This document shows, one piece after another, positions 7,250 through 16,065 of a stretch of 37,347 bases of DNA. Position 1 is the stretch's first letter. Every line of letters starts with the position of its first letter. The translations under genes and the position numbers were made by a program. Source of the stretch: Hyphomicrobiales bacterium (GTDB lineage Bacteria; Pseudomonadota; Alphaproteobacteria; Rhizobiales; Aestuariivirgaceae); assembly GCA_016792865.1 (NCBI GenBank), contig JAEUMJ010000006.1, positions 1 through 37,347 on the forward strand, in the 5' to 3' direction. Under the pieces are notes generated by a model. It was given only the letters and a program-made list of their open reading frames with translations. It searched no databases and was not told the origin of the DNA.

Positions 7250-7688
7250 CGCGTGCAGAAAACACTGAAGCCATGGAATCCAGAACGGGCAAAGGTCTGG
7301 TTCTTTCCGCCCCAATGCAGCAGGGATCAACATGGCCGGGTGGACAAGAAACGGGGACAAAGTGGACCCCATCGTCGAACGGAAATGTTGACATTTCAAG
7401 GAATTAAGGACTTTGGTGACAGTCCTCTTCTGGGCCCCGGGTTGCAAGGGCGGAAGCCGGGCGGGAAGACTGAAATCCTGGCGAAATCCGGTTACAACCT
7501 GAAACTGTCTCCGCCTGGGGCGGGGCGCTGCCATGGCCCCCTCGGAACCTCAGCCGGAACCCCCAGTGGCGTGACACATTGAGTTGGAGCGCATAACACT
7601 GTATGCGCATTCCCGGTTGATTGCGCCGCGTTCCGGACCGGAGCCCTGCGGCCATAATTCCGTTGATCCAGAGGCTTAGTGACCATTC
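7250..7688. other. Right end of the island and rnd upstream region
   Basis: This stretch of about 440 bases has no supported gene; a 109-codon plus frame (7253-7582) crosses the repeat and has no protein-like features. It contains a GTGGACAA...GGGGACAAAGTGGACCCC stretch at 7340-7370, a short perfect inverted repeat AAATGT-TG-ACATTT at 7383-7396, and the 15-base right repeat at 7421-7435. From 7436 the sequence is presumably the original chromosomal downstream flank of tRNA-Leu and the rnd promoter region; no clear promoter is seen. Confidence 0.5.
7421..7435 (+). repeat. Right attachment-like direct repeat (attR)
   Basis: This is an exact copy of the 15-base 3' end of tRNA-Leu (4841-4855), without the rest of the tRNA. 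The match stops on both sides: C instead of G before it, and C instead of the A discriminator after it. Confidence 0.75.
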
Positions 7689-8303
7689 ATGGCTGTGAAA
7701 CTGTACCGCGGCGACTTGCCTGCCGATTTCAAACCCGGTTCTGCCGTGGCAATCGACACCGAGACGCTCGGCCTCAACCCACGCCGCGACCGTCTCTGCG
7801 TGGTCCAGATCTCAACCGGCGATGGCAATGCGCATCTCGTGCAGTTTGATGCCGGAGCCTACAACGCCCCCCGCCTGAAGGCGTTGCTCGAAGACCAGTC
7901 GGTCCTCAAGATCTTTCATTTCGCGCGCTTCGACATTGCCGTGCTGAAGCAATATCTCGGCGCCAGCACCGCGCCGCTCTATTGCACCAAGATCGCCTCC
8001 AGGCTCGCCCGCACCTACACCGACAAGCATGGCCTGAAGGACGTGCTGCGCGAGCTTCTCGGCATCGAGGCCAACAAGCAGCAGCAGAGTTCCGACTGGG
8101 GTTCGCATGTGCTGAGCGAAGCGCAGAAGACCTATGCCGCGCAGGACGTGCTCTATCTCCACGAGCTGAAGTCGCGTCTCGACCAGATGCTGGAGCGTGA
8201 AGGGCGCATGCATCTGGCCAGGTCCTGCTTCGAATTCCTTCCGGTTCGCGCCGCCCTCGACCTGGGCGGCTGGGGCGAAGAAGATGTCTTCGCGCACTCA
8301 TGA
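7689..8303 (+). CDS. rnd: Ribonuclease D-type 3'-5' exonuclease (single domain)
   Basis: The 204-residue protein is one DEDDy exonuclease domain. It has AIDTET with D23 and E25, HFARFDIAVL with D82, and Y149-x3-D153 in TYAAQDVLYL. These residues bind the two metals used to trim RNA 3' ends such as tRNA precursors. E. coli RNase D is about 375 residues with HRDC domains. This protein stops after the catalytic domain, as is usual for the short alphaproteobacterial form annotated as ribonuclease D. Its stop lies 20 bp inside lptC, so it may share a transcript with the LPS export genes. It is the first host gene after the island. Confidence 0.9.
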   Translation: MAVKLYRGDLPADFKPGSAVAIDTETLGLNPRRDRLCVVQISTGDGNAHLVQFDAGAYNAPRLKALLEDQSVLKIFHFARFDIAVLKQYLGASTAPLYCTKIASRLARTYTDKHGLKDVLRELLGIEANKQQQSSDWGSHVLSEAQKTYAAQDVLYLHELKSRLDQMLEREGRMHLARSCFEFLPVRAALDLGGWGEEDVFAHS

Positions 8304-8940
8304 CTTCTACGACGATGCGCAGGCGCCCTCCGCCGGTGCGTCGGCGCGGCGTGCCAACACCCGCGCAGGGCTGACGCGCTGGCTCTCCTATGTGGTGCTG
8401 GCAGGGGCGGCGGGCCTGGCCCTGACCTTTGCAATCGAGCTTGGCCTGTTCCGCGATATGGCCAGAACGCCGGAAACGCCGCTTGCGCCCGTCGAGAACC
8501 CGTCGCAGATCACCGGCGGCCCGTCCCGGATCTCCGGCTTCGACAAGAACAAGCGCCCCTTCGTGATCACGGCGCAGAAGGGCGTGCAGGATGCAAACGT
8601 GGACACGCTCGTCCATCTCCAGCAGGTGCAGAGCAGTTTCGACAGGCCGGACGGATCGAAACTCCACATCACCTCAAGAACGGCGGCCTATGAAGCCGAG
8701 GTGAAGACGCTCGACCTTGAGGGCGATGTGCGCTTCGATCAGGGAGAGCGTTTCCGCGCCCGCATGGAGAAGGCTGCCGTCGACATGGAGGACCAGTCGA
8801 TGGTGTCGAAATCGCCCGTGGTGGTGGACATCATCGGCGGCACCATCACCGCGGACAGCCTGGCCATAACCTCCAATGGCGACCGCATAATTTTCAGGGG
8901 TGGCGTCAAATCCCACTTCGTGACACAAAAGAACAAATGA
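8284..8940 (+). CDS. lptC: LPS export system inner-membrane protein LptC
   Basis: LptC is a bitopic protein that takes LPS from LptBFG and hands it to periplasmic LptA. The 218-residue product has a cytoplasmic N-terminus, one membrane helix at about residues 34-54 (LSYVVLAGAAGLALTFAI), and a periplasmic beta-jellyroll part with repeated strands such as LDLEGDVRF and DRIIFRGGVKSHF. The start is ATG 8284, preceded by GGGGCGAAGA; the longer frame from 8197 lies within rnd and is rejected. It overlaps rnd by 20 bp and is followed by lptA 11 bp later. The family is divergent in sequence, but the order lptC-lptA-lptB makes it clear. Confidence 0.92.
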   Translation: MSSRTHDFYDDAQAPSAGASARRANTRAGLTRWLSYVVLAGAAGLALTFAIELGLFRDMARTPETPLAPVENPSQITGGPSRISGFDKNKRPFVITAQKGVQDANVDTLVHLQQVQSSFDRPDGSKLHITSRTAAYEAEVKTLDLEGDVRFDQGERFRARMEKAAVDMEDQSMVSKSPVVVDIIGGTITADSLAITSNGDRIIFRGGVKSHFVTQKNK

Positions 8941-8951
8941 GGAGACGGTGA

Positions 8952-9455
8952 ATGAAGAAAGTCATCATGGTGCTGGCGCTTGCTGCATCCGCCGGAATCA
9001 CGCTGCCCGCCGCGGCCCTTGCCCAGGAGCAGACCCAGGCCGCCGCCAAGCCGGCCCAGAACGTGGATATCGAGTCCGATGAAATGGAAATCATCGACGC
9101 CGACAAGCGCGCCATCTTCCGCGGCAATGTCATCGCCCGGCGCACGTCCGAGACCATCAAGACACCGGAAATGGTGGTGGACTACGTCGAGGTGAAGCAG
9201 CCCGACGGCACCACCAAGTCGGAAGTCGATACCATGGACTGCAAGGGTCCGGTGACGATCACCACCGACACCCAGACCATCACCGGCGACCACGCCATCT
9301 TCCACATGCGCAAGGACGAACTCATCGTCACGGGCAATGCCAAGGTGGTGCAGGGCAAGACGGTGCTGAACGGGCCGCAGCTTGTGGCCGATCTCAAGAC
9401 CAAGCGGACGGTGATGAAGGGTGGTCGCGTCAAAGGCTCATTCGTGCCGAAATGA
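8952..9455 (+). CDS. lptA: LPS transport periplasmic protein LptA (OstA-like)
   Basis: LptA polymerises into a periplasmic bridge that carries LPS to the outer-membrane LptDE complex. The 167-residue product has a signal peptide with probable cleavage after AALA at residue 24. The OstA/LptA repeat domain follows, with ESDEMEIIDADKRAIFRGNV, ITTDTQTITGDHAIFHM and LIVTGNAKVVQGKTVLNG. It sits 11 bp downstream of lptC and 63 bp upstream of lptB, the standard alphaproteobacterial arrangement. Length is normal. Confidence 0.94.
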   Translation: MKKVIMVLALAASAGITLPAAALAQEQTQAAAKPAQNVDIESDEMEIIDADKRAIFRGNVIARRTSETIKTPEMVVDYVEVKQPDGTTKSEVDTMDCKGPVTITTDTQTITGDHAIFHMRKDELIVTGNAKVVQGKTVLNGPQLVADLKTKRTVMKGGRVKGSFVPK

Positions 9456-9518
9456 AAGCCTGAGCAATTTCATGCACTCCCAGCCCATCGCAAACCACTT
9501 CACGCAAAATTAAGATAA

Positions 9519-10355
9519 ATGCTTCGTAATCACCAGGCGTCCAATACCGGAGATCCGGTCCGACCCCGCCCCATGGCTCCGCGCACCGCGCGCAAGGCCC
9601 AAGGTCAGGGACGGCCCGCGATGCAGCAACCGACCGAGGGCCTGACCGCGATCATGCTTGCCAAGAGCTATCGCAACAGGCCCGTGGTGCGGGATGTATC
9701 GGTTTCCGTGCGGCGTGGTGAGGCTGTTGGCCTGTTGGGCCCCAATGGCGCCGGCAAGACGACCGTGTTCTACATGATCACGGGACTGATTGCCGCCGAC
9801 AAGGGTTCGATCCGGCTGGACGGCGAAGACATCACCCACCTGCCCATGTATCAGCGGGCACGGCTGGGCATCGGATATCTTCCCCAGGAAAGCTCGATCT
9901 TCCGGGGCCTGACCGTGGAACAGAATTTGCGCGCCGTGCTTGAACTTCACGAGAAGGACAAGAAGGCGCGAGAGCGTCAGTTGCGTGAGTTGTATGATGA
10001 GTTCTCAATTGCCCACCTCCGGCATTCGCCGGCTGTTGCGCTCTCTGGCGGAGAGCGTCGCCGGGTGGAAATCGCCCGAGCCCTCGCCGCAAAGCCCCAG
10101 TTCATGCTCCTCGACGAGCCATTCGCCGGGATTGATCCGATTGCGATCGGTGATATTCGCGTCCTGGTGCGACAGCTTACCTCTCGGGGAATCGGGGTGC
10201 TTATTACGGATCACAACGTCCGCGAAACCCTTGAACTCATCGACAGGGCGCTCATCATCCATGAGGGCCACGTCCTGACCGAAGGCAGCCCGCAACAGAT
10301 CGTTAACGATCCCGACGTGCGCCGCTACTATCTTGGCGAATCCTTCAGCCTCTGA
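9519..10355 (+). CDS. lptB: LPS export ABC transporter ATP-binding protein LptB
   Basis: LptB is the ATPase of LptB2FG, which drives LPS extraction from the inner membrane. It has the Walker A motif GPNGAGKTT at residues 74-82, signature LSGGERRRVEIARAL, Walker B FMLLDEPFAGIDP and switch His in LITDHNVRETL. The ATG at 9519 adds a basic 40-residue extension not found in E. coli LptB. ATG 9573 or 9621 are in-frame alternatives, and 9621 (MQQPTEGL) gives a more canonical length of 244 residues. It is followed 15 bp later by rpoN, the classic lptB-rpoN pair. The lptF/lptG genes are not in the window. Confidence 0.95.
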   Translation: MLRNHQASNTGDPVRPRPMAPRTARKAQGQGRPAMQQPTEGLTAIMLAKSYRNRPVVRDVSVSVRRGEAVGLLGPNGAGKTTVFYMITGLIAADKGSIRLDGEDITHLPMYQRARLGIGYLPQESSIFRGLTVEQNLRAVLELHEKDKKARERQLRELYDEFSIAHLRHSPAVALSGGERRRVEIARALAAKPQFMLLDEPFAGIDPIAIGDIRVLVRQLTSRGIGVLITDHNVRETLELIDRALIIHEGHVLTEGSPQQIVNDPDVRRYYLGESFSL

Positions 10356-10370
10356 TGGCAGGAGGGTCGC

Positions 10371-11864
10371 ATGGGTCTTAGTCAAAAACTCGTTCTGAAG
10401 CAGGGCCAGGCCCTGGTGATGACGCCGCAATTGCAGCAGGCCATCAAGCTGCTGCAGATGTCGTCGGTGGAGTTGCAGGCCTTCGTGGACGCCGAACTCG
10501 AACGCAATCCGCTGCTGGAGCGCGAGGAAGGGGCGGGCGAGGCTGTCGAAAGCCCCGCCGAGCAGCAATCTCCCGCAAGCCTTGATGAAGCCTTCACTGC
10601 CGCGTCCGCATCGCCCGAAGACATGTCCGGAGATGCCGAGGGGCCGGAGGGCGCCTCCGCCCGCATGGCCGATGAAGCCGCAATGCCGCGTGACTCCGGC
10701 TGGGCCAGCCTGCGGTCTTCCGGCCATCTCTCCTTTGACGGCGAGGAAGGTGATTTTGCCGCCAACCTGTCGAGCGGAATGTCGCTCGCCGAACACCTGA
10801 CCTTGCAGCTCAATCTCGAATTCACCGCCCCCGCCGAGCTGATGATCGGCCAGCACCTGATCGGCATGCTGAATGATGCCGGGTATCTGAGCGGCGATCC
10901 GCTGGGGCTGGCGGAAACCCTGAAGGCCACGCCGGAGCAGATCGAACAGGTGCTTGTCCGCCTCCGGCGTTTCGAGCCTGCGGGTGTCTTCGCCCGCGAT
11001 CTCGCCGAATGCCTGAAGCTGCAACTGATCGACCAGGACCGTCTCGATCCCGCCATGGCGGCATTGGTCGAGAATCTTCCCCTTGTGGCGCGCCGCGACT
11101 TCAACGCCCTCAAGGCCAGGTGCGGCGTCACCATGGAAGATCTCCAGGACATGCTGGCCGAACTGCGTGCGCTCAATCCCAAGCCCGGCCTTGCCTTCGG
11201 CACCGAGCCGACCATGCCGGTGGTGCCGGATGTCTTCGTGCGTCCTTCCCCCGACGGCAACTGGATCGTCGAACTCAACAGCGAGACTCTGCCCCGCGTG
11301 CTTGTCAACAACCGCTACATGGCAACCGTGGCGCGGGGTGCGAAGGGCGAGGATGACCGCCTGTTCCTTGCAGGCTGCCACGCGCAGGCCGCCTGGCTGG
11401 TGAAGAGCCTGGAGCAGCGGGCCCGTACCGTGCTGAAGGTGGCGCGCGAAATCGTGCGGCAACAGGACGGCTTTCTCATCCACGGCGTGCAGCACCTCAG
11501 GCCCATCACACTCAAGATGGTGGCGGATGCCATCGAAATGCATGAATCGACGGTGAGCCGCGTCACCTCCAACAAGTACATCGCAACGCCGCTCGGCACA
11601 TACGAACTGAAATATTTCTTCACCACGGCGATTGCCGCCGCCGATGGCGAAGGCGATGCGCATTCGGCCGAAAGTGTGCGCCACCGCATCCGCGACATGA
11701 TTTCCCGCGAGTCTGCCGATGCCATCCTCTCCGACGATGACATCGTGGCAGCATTGCGCGGGGAGGGCGTGGAGATTGCCCGCCGGACCGTAGCCAAATA
11801 CCGGGAATCATTGGGTATTCTCTCGTCTGTCCAGCGCCGCCGCGAGGCCCGGCTGAAGGGTTGA
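10371..11864 (+). CDS. rpoN: RNA polymerase sigma-54 factor RpoN
   Basis: This is the alternative sigma factor for -24/-12 promoters, dependent on enhancer-binding AAA+ activators; it governs nitrogen metabolism and other functions. The 497-residue product has the Gln/Leu-rich activator-interacting region I (KLVLKQGQALVMTPQLQQAIKLLQ split over residues 5-30) and an acidic region II at about 50-120. It then has the core-binding domain, a helix-turn-helix MVADAIEMHESTVSRVTSNKY, and a C-terminal RpoN box ARRTVAKYRE. It starts 15 bp after lptB with AGGAGG upstream. Unlike many rhizobia, it is not followed by hpf. Confidence 0.97.
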   Translation: MGLSQKLVLKQGQALVMTPQLQQAIKLLQMSSVELQAFVDAELERNPLLEREEGAGEAVESPAEQQSPASLDEAFTAASASPEDMSGDAEGPEGASARMADEAAMPRDSGWASLRSSGHLSFDGEEGDFAANLSSGMSLAEHLTLQLNLEFTAPAELMIGQHLIGMLNDAGYLSGDPLGLAETLKATPEQIEQVLVRLRRFEPAGVFARDLAECLKLQLIDQDRLDPAMAALVENLPLVARRDFNALKARCGVTMEDLQDMLAELRALNPKPGLAFGTEPTMPVVPDVFVRPSPDGNWIVELNSETLPRVLVNNRYMATVARGAKGEDDRLFLAGCHAQAAWLVKSLEQRARTVLKVAREIVRQQDGFLIHGVQHLRPITLKMVADAIEMHESTVSRVTSNKYIATPLGTYELKYFFTTAIAAADGEGDAHSAESVRHRIRDMISRESADAILSDDDIVAALRGEGVEIARRTVAKYRESLGILSSVQRRREARLKG

Positions 11865-12043
11865 CTTGCGCCGCGCCCGCGCCTATCCAGCGCCGACTTG
11901 AATGGGATGGCATGAGCCGAAATGGTGCAGTGCCAAATAAAAACTCTTCACAAGATTGCCCCCAAACCATTGACGCGATTCATGATCGCGCCCATGTGTT
12001 GCGGCTGAGGCAGTCTTGTCGTGAACCGGAATTGCTGATCGAA

Positions 12044-12511
12044 ATGACTCTCGCAGACATCATCGACGCCCGCGCCATCCTTCCCGCGGTGAAAGCCCAG
12101 AACAAGAAGCAGGTCTTGCAGGAACTGTCCCAGGCACTCGCCAGTCTCGTGGCCGCCGACAGCCGCGTGATCTACGAGACGCTTCATCGCCGCGAGAAAC
12201 TGGGTTCAACCGGCCTCGGTCAGGGCATTGCCATTCCCCATGGCCGCCTGCCCAACATCAACCGCGTGTACGGGCTGTTTGCACGCCTCGCCACGCCCAT
12301 CGATTTCGACAGCGTTGACGGCCAGCCCGTCGATCTCGTCTTCGTTTTGCTGGCGCCCGATCATGCCGGTGCCGATCACCTGACGGCCCTTGCCCGCATC
12401 TCGCGCCTGTTGCGTGAACCTGCAACACTCACCAAGTTGCGCGGCACCGATACGGCAGAGGGTCTCTACGCCATTCTCACCGAGCCGTCCGCCACGCAAT
12501 CGGCGGCGTGA
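12044..12511 (+). CDS. ptsN: PTS IIA-like nitrogen regulatory protein PtsN (EIIA-Ntr)
   Basis: PtsN is the terminal phosphoacceptor of the nitrogen PTS (EI-Ntr, NPr, EIIA-Ntr) and regulates potassium transport and stress functions by protein contact. The 155-residue product carries the phosphorylated His (H66) in TGLGQGIAIPHGRLP and the EIIA fold landmarks ALARISRLLREP. The frame is open from 11861, but the ATG at 12044 (MTLADIIDARAI) matches the usual N-terminus. The 179 bp between rpoN and ptsN holds no gene; hpf is absent there. Confidence 0.92.
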   Translation: MTLADIIDARAILPAVKAQNKKQVLQELSQALASLVAADSRVIYETLHRREKLGSTGLGQGIAIPHGRLPNINRVYGLFARLATPIDFDSVDGQPVDLVFVLLAPDHAGADHLTALARISRLLREPATLTKLRGTDTAEGLYAILTEPSATQSAA

Positions 12512-12598
12512 GGCTTGTAGTGGGCCGGTGAGGGAAACGTCGAGCCCGCGCCCGCCCGTGCGCATGCAGGACCAGGGCAGCACCCGTACCGCCGCCGC

Positions 12599-15040
12599 TT
12601 ACCGCAGCCGCCGGGGTGCCACGGCCTGCGCTTCCAGCGGGTTTTCCGGCCAGGAGTGTTTCGGATAGCGACCCCGCATGTCCTTGCGCACATCGGGATA
12701 GGCATTGGTCCAGAATGTTTCGAGCGACTGGGTGACGGCAACGGGCCTGCCCGCGGGCGAAAGCAATTCGATGCGAAGCCGGGCACGGCCGCCCGCCACC
12801 TCCGGCGCACGCTGCAAGCCGAACATTTCCTGAAGGCGCACACGCAGCACCGGATCACCATCGGTACTGTAGTCGATGCGAGAGTGCCCGCCCGACGGCA
12901 CCTCCATGCGCTGCGGCGCGAGGGTGTCGATCCGCGAGAGAAGCTGGTGGGGAACACGTCCGCGCATGATGCCCGCCATGTCGAGGCGCGCCAGATCGGA
13001 CTTGCGCACCATCCCGGCAAGGTAGGGCAGGAGCCACTCCTCAAGCGTGGCCAGGAGCGTTGCATCGGAAAGATCGGGCCAGCCTTCCTCAGGCATGGTG
13101 CGGGCGAGGAAACGCACGCGGTTGCGCAGGCTTTCCGCTGCCTCGCCCCACGGCAGGGCGGCAAGTCCAAGGCTCCGCACCCCGTCCACCATGCCCTGCG
13201 CCAGCACGGCGGGATCAGGAGAGGGCAGGGCCCTTTCGTCGAGCACGACCGCGCCAAGTGCACGGCGCGTGCTTGCCACAACGGCATTCTGCCGGGCATC
13301 CCAGCCCGCCCGCTCCTGCGTGACGATCAGGTCGGCGAAATGCCTTTCGATGTCGGCGAGGCTCAGGACACCGGCAAGAAACACCTTCGCATCGGCCTGG
13401 GCATTGTCGAGAAGGGCGATGGCGATGAAGTCGGCCTTCGCCAGCCCGTCATGTTCGGCGACGACTGCGCCGCCGCCATTCGCCATGCGGAAACGGTTCT
13501 GCCCGCGCCGTTGCGCGATGCGGTCGGGATAGGCAAGCGCAAGCAGCACGCCGTGCGGGATGTCCGCCCGGTCATCGCCGCAGCGCAGGAGATCGGTCAC
13601 CTGCTTCGCGGCTTGCCGGATGCGGTCACGGGCTGCGCCCCGCACATGCAGGAGGCGTGCCTCGATGTCGGCGGTCGTGTCCCGCGGGAGGCCGTCGCGC
13701 TCGCTGATCATGGCGGCGGTTTCCGCAGCACTTCGCGCCGCCCCCAGTTCATTGGCCTTCACCACCATGTGGGCGAGGCGCGGGTGCAGGGGCAGGCGCA
13801 CCATGGCGCGTCCATGCGCGGTGATGGCACCGGACGCATCAACCGCACCCAGTTGCCGCAACAGGTCCTGCGCCTGCGCGAAGGGCGCCTGGGGCGGTGC
13901 TTCCAGCCACGGCAGGCCATCGCGCGTGGTGACGCCCCAGTTCGCCATGTCGAGTGCGAGCGGGGCAAGGTCAGCGACGCGGATTTCGGGCGCGTCGTGT
14001 GCGGCCAGCGCCCGTGTTTCGGCTTCGGGCCAGAGGCGATAGCAGTGGCCGGGGCCAAGGCGTCCGGCGCGGCCCTTGCGCTGGTCGGCGCTGGCCTGGC
14101 TGACGCGGACGGTTTCGAGGGCCGTCATGCCGGAAGCCGGGTCGAAGCGCGGCGCGCGCTTGAGGCCGGTGTCGATCACCGCCCCGATGCCTTCGATGGT
14201 GAGCGAGGTTTCGGCAATTGTCGTGGCCAGCACGATCTTGCGGCGTCCGGCCCCGGAGGCGCGGATCGCCTCATCCTGTTCGGCGAAGGAGAGTGCACCA
14301 TAGAGCGGGCGCACATCCACATCGGCAGGCAGGCCGGTGCGGGCGAGTTCTTCCACGGTGCGACGGATTTCGCCCTCGCCGGGGAGGAAGACGAGCAGGC
14401 TGCCCTTCACCTCGCGGAGCGCCCGCATGATGGCCTTCACCGTATCGCCGACCAGGCTGAAGCGGGTCGGGCGGTCGAGATGGGTGACGCCAACGGGGAA
14501 CATGCGGCCCGTGGCCTGGACGAGCGGTGCCTGGTCGAGATGGGCGCAGAGCGTTTCCGCATCCAGCGTTGCCGACATCACCAGGATCCTGAGATCGGGA
14601 CGCAGGCCCCGTTGCACATCGAGCGTGAGGGCGAAGCCGAGATCACCATCGAGGCTCCGTTCGTGGAATTCGTCGAAGATCACAAGCCCGGTATCGGCCA
14701 GTTCCGGATCCTGTTGCAGGCGTCGCGTCAGGATGCCTTCGGTGACGACCTCGATGCGGGTTCTGGCGCTGACCTTGCGCTCCAGGCGAACGGTGTAGCC
14801 CACGGTCTCGCCGACGGACTCTTCCAGCGTATCGGCCATGCGCCGCGCCGAGGCGCGGGCTGCAAGGCGGCGCGGCTCCAGCATGACGATCTTCCTGCCC
14901 CGGAGCCATGCGGCATCGCGCAGGGCGAGCGGCACGCGGGTTGTCTTGCCCGCGCCCGGTTCGGCGACCAGCACGCAAGCCGGATGTGTGGCCAGCGCAG
15001 CGGCGAGATCAGGGACGACACGATCGACGGGGAATTCCAT
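12599..15040 (-). CDS. hrpB: ATP-dependent helicase HrpB
   Basis: HrpB is a DEAH/RHA-type superfamily 2 helicase with RNA-helicase-like motifs and no firmly known role. The 813-residue protein has motif I GAGKTT at residues 29-34, motif II DEFH at 123-126 (FDEFHERSLD), motif III MSATLD, motif VI QRKGRAGRLGPG and the HrpB C-terminal domain ending near LRKDMRGRYPKHSWPENP. The open frame extends to 15172, but ATG 15040 (MEFPVDRVVPDL) is the normal start. It lies 68 bp downstream of the PfkB kinase gene on the same strand and is convergent with ptsN. Length is normal. Confidence 0.95.
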   Translation of the reverse strand: MEFPVDRVVPDLAAALATHPACVLVAEPGAGKTTRVPLALRDAAWLRGRKIVMLEPRRLAARASARRMADTLEESVGETVGYTVRLERKVSARTRIEVVTEGILTRRLQQDPELADTGLVIFDEFHERSLDGDLGFALTLDVQRGLRPDLRILVMSATLDAETLCAHLDQAPLVQATGRMFPVGVTHLDRPTRFSLVGDTVKAIMRALREVKGSLLVFLPGEGEIRRTVEELARTGLPADVDVRPLYGALSFAEQDEAIRASGAGRRKIVLATTIAETSLTIEGIGAVIDTGLKRAPRFDPASGMTALETVRVSQASADQRKGRAGRLGPGHCYRLWPEAETRALAAHDAPEIRVADLAPLALDMANWGVTTRDGLPWLEAPPQAPFAQAQDLLRQLGAVDASGAITAHGRAMVRLPLHPRLAHMVVKANELGAARSAAETAAMISERDGLPRDTTADIEARLLHVRGAARDRIRQAAKQVTDLLRCGDDRADIPHGVLLALAYPDRIAQRRGQNRFRMANGGGAVVAEHDGLAKADFIAIALLDNAQADAKVFLAGVLSLADIERHFADLIVTQERAGWDARQNAVVASTRRALGAVVLDERALPSPDPAVLAQGMVDGVRSLGLAALPWGEAAESLRNRVRFLARTMPEEGWPDLSDATLLATLEEWLLPYLAGMVRKSDLARLDMAGIMRGRVPHQLLSRIDTLAPQRMEVPSGGHSRIDYSTDGDPVLRVRLQEMFGLQRAPEVAGGRARLRIELLSPAGRPVAVTQSLETFWTNAYPDVRKDMRGRYPKHSWPENPLEAQAVAPRRLR

Positions 15041-15108
15041 GGCGCGGGGCTTAGCAGGGAATGCCGCCGAACAGAAATGCTGCGGCAGGCTCCCGGCTTT
15101 CCCTCGTA

Positions 15109-16032
15109 TTACGACACCTCGGCAGCCCAGGGCGGATCGGCGCCGGGGCGGGAGACGGTCACGGCGGCGCATCTCATGGCGAAGTCCGCCGCAGCCCGGA
15201 GCTGCCTTTCATCAAGCGCCGCGATGGCCTTCTTGCCAAGAAGCCCTTCACGCTGAAGGTGACAGAGGAAACCCGCCGTGAAGGTGTCGCCAGCCCCCAC
15301 CGTATCCGCCACCTTCACCCTCGGCGCGGGCAGTGACAGTGCAATGCCCCTGGCGAAGACCTCAACCCCGTCTCCGCCCCGCGTCACGGCAACGACCTTG
15401 GCCCCCGCCTTGAGCCACTTCCTTGCGGCCGCTGCGAAATCCTGCTTGCCCGTCATCCATTTCACGTCTTCATCGGAAATCTTCACGATGTCGGAGAGCG
15501 CCATCATGCGGGCGAGGCGGGCGAGGTGGCGCTTGCGGTCCTTGATCTGCGAGGGGCGGATATTGGGATCGATGGAGATGACGCGGGTCTTCGCCTCGCG
15601 CTTCTGCAACGCCTCATAGGTGCTGCCCTCCGGCTCCGGGATGAGCGAGATCGAGCCGAAGTGCAGCGCCGTCACGTCCTTGCCGAGCCTGGGCATGTCG
15701 GCCTTCACCAGGTTGCGGCCCGCCGAGGCGTCGTCGATGAAGGAATAGCGGGCGTGGCCATCCTGCAGTTTCACGAAGGCAAGCGTCGTATGATGCGGTT
15801 TCTTGCGGATGTATCTCAGGCTCACCTTGCTGTCGCTCAGGCCCTGCAACAGGCCGTCTCCAAAGAAATCGGTGGAGATGCCCGCGAATAGCCCCACCGG
15901 CACGTCAAGGCGGCCCAGGGCAATCGTGGTGTTGTAGACCGAGCCGCCGTTCACGGGCTGGTAGAGGCTTGCGCCATCCTTGCCTTCACGCGGCAGGAAA
16001 TCGATCAGGGCTTCGCCGCAACACAGAATCAT
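15109..16032 (-). CDS. PfkB-family carbohydrate kinase, probable fructokinase
   Basis: The 307-residue ribokinase-fold kinase begins ILCCGEALIDFLP. It has the N-terminal Gly pair region (NGGSVYNTTIALGRL, residues 28-42) and the C-terminal signature DTVGAGDTFTAGFL with catalytic base D249. The starting ATG at 16032 has GGGAGGC nine bases upstream; the longer frame from 16077 lacks such a site. It is divergent from zwf-pgl-edd-eda, separated by an intergenic region with two palindromes. Phosphorylation of a sugar feeding the Entner-Doudoroff path, most likely fructose, is therefore inferred. Related PfkB kinases for KDG or adenosine exist, and the substrate is not proven. Confidence 0.85.
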   Translation of the reverse strand: MILCCGEALIDFLPREGKDGASLYQPVNGGSVYNTTIALGRLDVPVGLFAGISTDFFGDGLLQGLSDSKVSLRYIRKKPHHTTLAFVKLQDGHARYSFIDDASAGRNLVKADMPRLGKDVTALHFGSISLIPEPEGSTYEALQKREAKTRVISIDPNIRPSQIKDRKRHLARLARMMALSDIVKISDEDVKWMTGKQDFAAAARKWLKAGAKVVAVTRGGDGVEVFARGIALSLPAPRVKVADTVGAGDTFTAGFLCHLQREGLLGKKAIAALDERQLRAAADFAMRCAAVTVSRPGADPPWAAEVS

Positions 16033-16065
16033 CGTTAACTGCCTCCCATCAGCCATGCGTTGCGC

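Noticed and set aside
7253..7582. A 109-codon plus-strand frame (GTG start) crossing the right island repeat
   Set aside because: It has no ribosome-binding site and low-complexity composition, and it spans a recombination junction, so a real gene there is unlikely.
10005..11684. A 559-codon minus-strand open frame
   Set aside because: It is a shadow of rpoN and the end of lptB; composition is His/Gly-rich antisense type, with no ribosome-binding support.
12656..15256. An 866-codon plus-strand open frame
   Set aside because: It is a shadow antisense to hrpB, whose helicase motifs are all present on the minus strand; the plus frame has no family-like motif.
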